DNA from: an uncultured Lachnospiraceae bacterium
GTDB lineage: Bacteria > Bacillota > Clostridia > Lachnospirales > Lachnospiraceae
Length of the DNA: 7,462 nucleotides
Reading direction: 5' to 3'
NCBI GenBank assembly: GCA_934418055.1
Contig: CAKRWX010000109.1
Coordinates: forward strand, 1 to 7,462
The position numbers and the translations under genes are program-made. Below are positions 5,686 to 7,462 of this stretch, piece after piece (position 1 is the first letter of the stretch; every line of letters begins with the position of its first letter). A model generated the notes under the pieces. That model saw only the letters and a program-made list of their open reading frames with translations, was not told the DNA's origin and made no database searches.

Positions 5686-5742
5686 GGAAAATCAGAAGAA
5701 TATTGACAGAAAACGAAAGAAAGACGGAACTGGTGATCATGG

Positions 5743-7140
5743 TTATCGGATCTTCCGCATGGGGCTGAAAAGATGGAAGTAGATCAAGAACAGAACCGAA
5801 GTGACCACCCAGGTCAGCGGATAGGTGAAAATAATGGCGTAGATGTTCCGGTGGTGCGGCACATACAGCAGCAGCCACAGCACACGAAGAGCGCAGACGC
5901 CGGTCATAGTTAAAAACATCGGGAACCAGGAATCGCCGATTCCTTTTAAAGAACCGGAGTAGATTTCGATGAAGATATAGGTGAAGAACGTTGGCACCAG
6001 GTAGTGAAGCACGTCCATGCCGATGGAAAGCACTGCCGGATCTGTGGTAAAGATCTGGAAAATGTACTGCCCAAAGTTGTATAGGAACAGACTTAGGAAA
6101 ATGGTAGTGACAAAGCTCATTCCCAGACACACCCGGATTCCCTTCCGCACCCGGTCCATTTTCCCGGCTCCATAGTTCTGGCCCACAAAGGTGGTGATGG
6201 AGATGGAAAAGGCGCTGATGATCATCCAGAAGATCACATCGATTTTGCCATAAGCGGCCCAGGCGGCTACGGTGTCTGTTCCCAGGCTGTTGACGCTGGA
6301 CTGGATGATGATGTTGGAAGTGGTGTACATGGCGGATTGAAGTCCAGATGGAAGGCCGATACGGACGATCCGTTTCAGCATCCGCATATCCAGGCCAAGT
6401 CTGGAAAGATGGAGTTGATACATATCATTGGTTCGGATCAGAACCCAGATCACCAGAAATGCGCTGACACACTGGGAAATGATAGTTGCCAGAGCTGCTC
6501 CAGCGATGCCCATGTTCAGATAGACAACGAATACAATATCCAAAATAATATTGGTAAAACAGCTGGCGATCAGGAAATACAAGGGTCGTTTGGAATCACC
6601 CACCGCCCGTAAAATACCGGAGCCGATGTTGTAGATCAGGTTAGCGATGGTTCCGATAAAATAAATCCGCATATAGAGGGTGGCAAAGCCCACGATGTCC
6701 TCCGGCGTTCCCATGGCATTTAAGGCAAATGGAGCGCCCACAAATCCGATGACCATCAAAACAGCGCCGCTGATCACAGAAGCGGTGATGGCGGTGTGGA
6801 CGGCGTAACCCACCATTTCTTCCCGTTTTGCCCCGTAATACTGGGAAATGATAACGGTGGCACCAGAAGAAAGGCCCACAAAGAAGCCGATCAGCAGGTT
6901 GATGACGGTACCAGTAGGGCCGCCAACTGCAGCCAGCGCCTGTTTGCCTACAAATCGGCCCACAATAATGGCATCCACGGTGTTATAAAGCTGCTGGAAA
7001 AAGGTTCCAAACAGGATCGGGAAGAAGAAAATCAGAAGCTGTTTCCAGATGACTCCTTCGGTGATCTGATTGCTGGAGGCTGAAGCTTGAGCAGTATTAG
7101 GCGTAACTTGTTTGTCGGATGGTTTCTTGAAATCGGTCAT
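5743..7140 (-). CDS. MATE-family multidrug/metabolite efflux transporter (complete copy)
   Basis: This 465-residue membrane protein has the usual MATE length and about twelve hydrophobic segments after a polar N-terminal tail of about 30 residues. MATE proteins export cationic drugs or metabolites using sodium or proton gradients. The two homologous halves are visible. FGTFFQQLYNTVDAIIVGRF (44-62) and GLSSGATVIISQYYGAK (89-105) mark the first, and FVGQNYGAGKMDRVRKG (318-334) the second. GILRAVGDSKRP (175-186) in the first half corresponds to GSLKGIGDSWFP (396-407) in the second. GAGGA-type GAGGA lies 7 bases before the ATG at 7140. It is 61 bases downstream of a very similar gene with no clear terminator between them, so the two are probably cotranscribed. 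The substrate cannot be predicted. Confidence 0.93.
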   Translation of the reverse strand: MTDFKKPSDKQVTPNTAQASASSNQITEGVIWKQLLIFFFPILFGTFFQQLYNTVDAIIVGRFVGKQALAAVGGPTGTVINLLIGFFVGLSSGATVIISQYYGAKREEMVGYAVHTAITASVISGAVLMVIGFVGAPFALNAMGTPEDIVGFATLYMRIYFIGTIANLIYNIGSGILRAVGDSKRPLYFLIASCFTNIILDIVFVVYLNMGIAGAALATIISQCVSAFLVIWVLIRTNDMYQLHLSRLGLDMRMLKRIVRIGLPSGLQSAMYTTSNIIIQSSVNSLGTDTVAAWAAYGKIDVIFWMIISAFSISITTFVGQNYGAGKMDRVRKGIRVCLGMSFVTTIFLSLFLYNFGQYIFQIFTTDPAVLSIGMDVLHYLVPTFFTYIFIEIYSGSLKGIGDSWFPMFLTMTGVCALRVLWLLLYVPHHRNIYAIIFTYPLTWVVTSVLFLIYFHLFSPMRKIR

Positions 7141-7201
7141 ATGCAGGTCCTCGTTTGATGTAAAAGTATTTGTTGATAGGAAATGCAGGGTTGCACAGCT
7201 G

Positions 7202-7462
7202 CTATTTCATTGATTCTTTCGGATGCCGTTTGAAACGGTAATAGCTGAAGCCATGGAGATAGATCAGGAACAAAACGGATGTCACGGTCCAGGTCAGCGG
7301 ATAGGAAAAGATCACGGTGTAAATGCTCCGGTGGCTTGGAACGTAGAGCAGCAGCCAGAGTACACGGAGACCGCATACACCCAGCATGGTGATAATCATG
7401 GGTTTCCAGGAATCCCCGACGCCTTTTAAGGAACTGGAATAAATCTCCAGAATGATATAGGT
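7202..7462 (-). CDS. second MATE-family efflux transporter, C-terminal end (cut by the window)
   Basis: The last 86 codons and stop of a gene that continues beyond the right edge are present and in frame from the first base at 7462. The reading begins TYIILEIYSSSLKGVGDSW, which lines up with residue 387 onward of the neighbouring MATE protein. Counting by eye, about 56 of 73 aligned positions are identical, through LRVLWLLLYVP and YPLTW to VTSVLFLIY. After that point the tails diverge: this copy ends in a basic stretch YYRFKRHPKESMK. The similarity and head-to-tail order indicate tandem duplication. The truncation is due to the window edge, not a mutation. Confidence 0.92.
   Translation of the reverse strand, partial: TYIILEIYSSSLKGVGDSWKPMIITMLGVCGLRVLWLLLYVPSHRSIYTVIFSYPLTWTVTSVLFLIYLHGFSYYRFKRHPKESMK

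Noticed and set aside
5648..6130. Minus-strand reading frame of 160 residues overlapping the MATE gene in another frame
   Set aside because: It is an out-of-frame shadow of the MATE gene and crosses the terminator.

Overview
The window looks like a chromosomal segment from a Gram-positive anaerobe of the Clostridia, most likely a Lachnospiraceae-type gut bacterium. The evidence is the form of the 23S rRNA 3' end, strong GGAGG-type ribosome binding sites, Rho-independent terminators with long U tracts, and a selenium/molybdenum hydroxylase accessory locus of the kind found in such bacteria. The family assignment is an inference from sequence style, not from a database search.

Layout. Positions 1 to about 77 are the last bases of a 23S rRNA gene. 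A 205-base spacer follows, with several small hairpins and no recognisable 5S rRNA gene. Then come a tRNA-Gly (anticodon GCC) at 283-355 and a strong terminator that closes the rRNA/tRNA unit. From 469 to 3215 there is a compact plus-strand operon: a YbaK-family aminoacyl-tRNA deacylase, YqeC, and a single protein that joins YqeB to a MocA/YgfJ-type nucleotidyltransferase. The last three modules are the accessory set of the selenium-dependent molybdenum hydroxylase (SDMH) system, thought to mature a labile selenium-containing molybdenum cofactor for xanthine-dehydrogenase-like enzymes. The hydroxylase itself is not in the window. A separate plus-strand gene at 3325-4137, with its own extended -10 promoter and a 5'-leader hairpin, encodes an SseB-like protein.

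From 4138 onward the genes are on the minus strand. A terminator at 4207-4247 that can work in both directions separates the convergent sseB-like gene and gltS (sodium/glutamate symporter, 4322-5515). gltS has a near-consensus promoter at 5623-5651, directly behind the terminator (5655-5685) of the next gene. That gene is a complete MATE-family exporter (5743-7140). Sixty-one bases upstream of it ends a second, very similar MATE exporter, cut by the window edge (7202-7462). The two are probably a tandem duplication transcribed together.

Most of the window is ordinary housekeeping and transport content. The most notable item is the YqeB-MocA fusion, and the overlap of a tRNA-editing enzyme gene with the SDMH accessory genes. 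I see no mobile element, CRISPR array, phage gene or clearly new system here.
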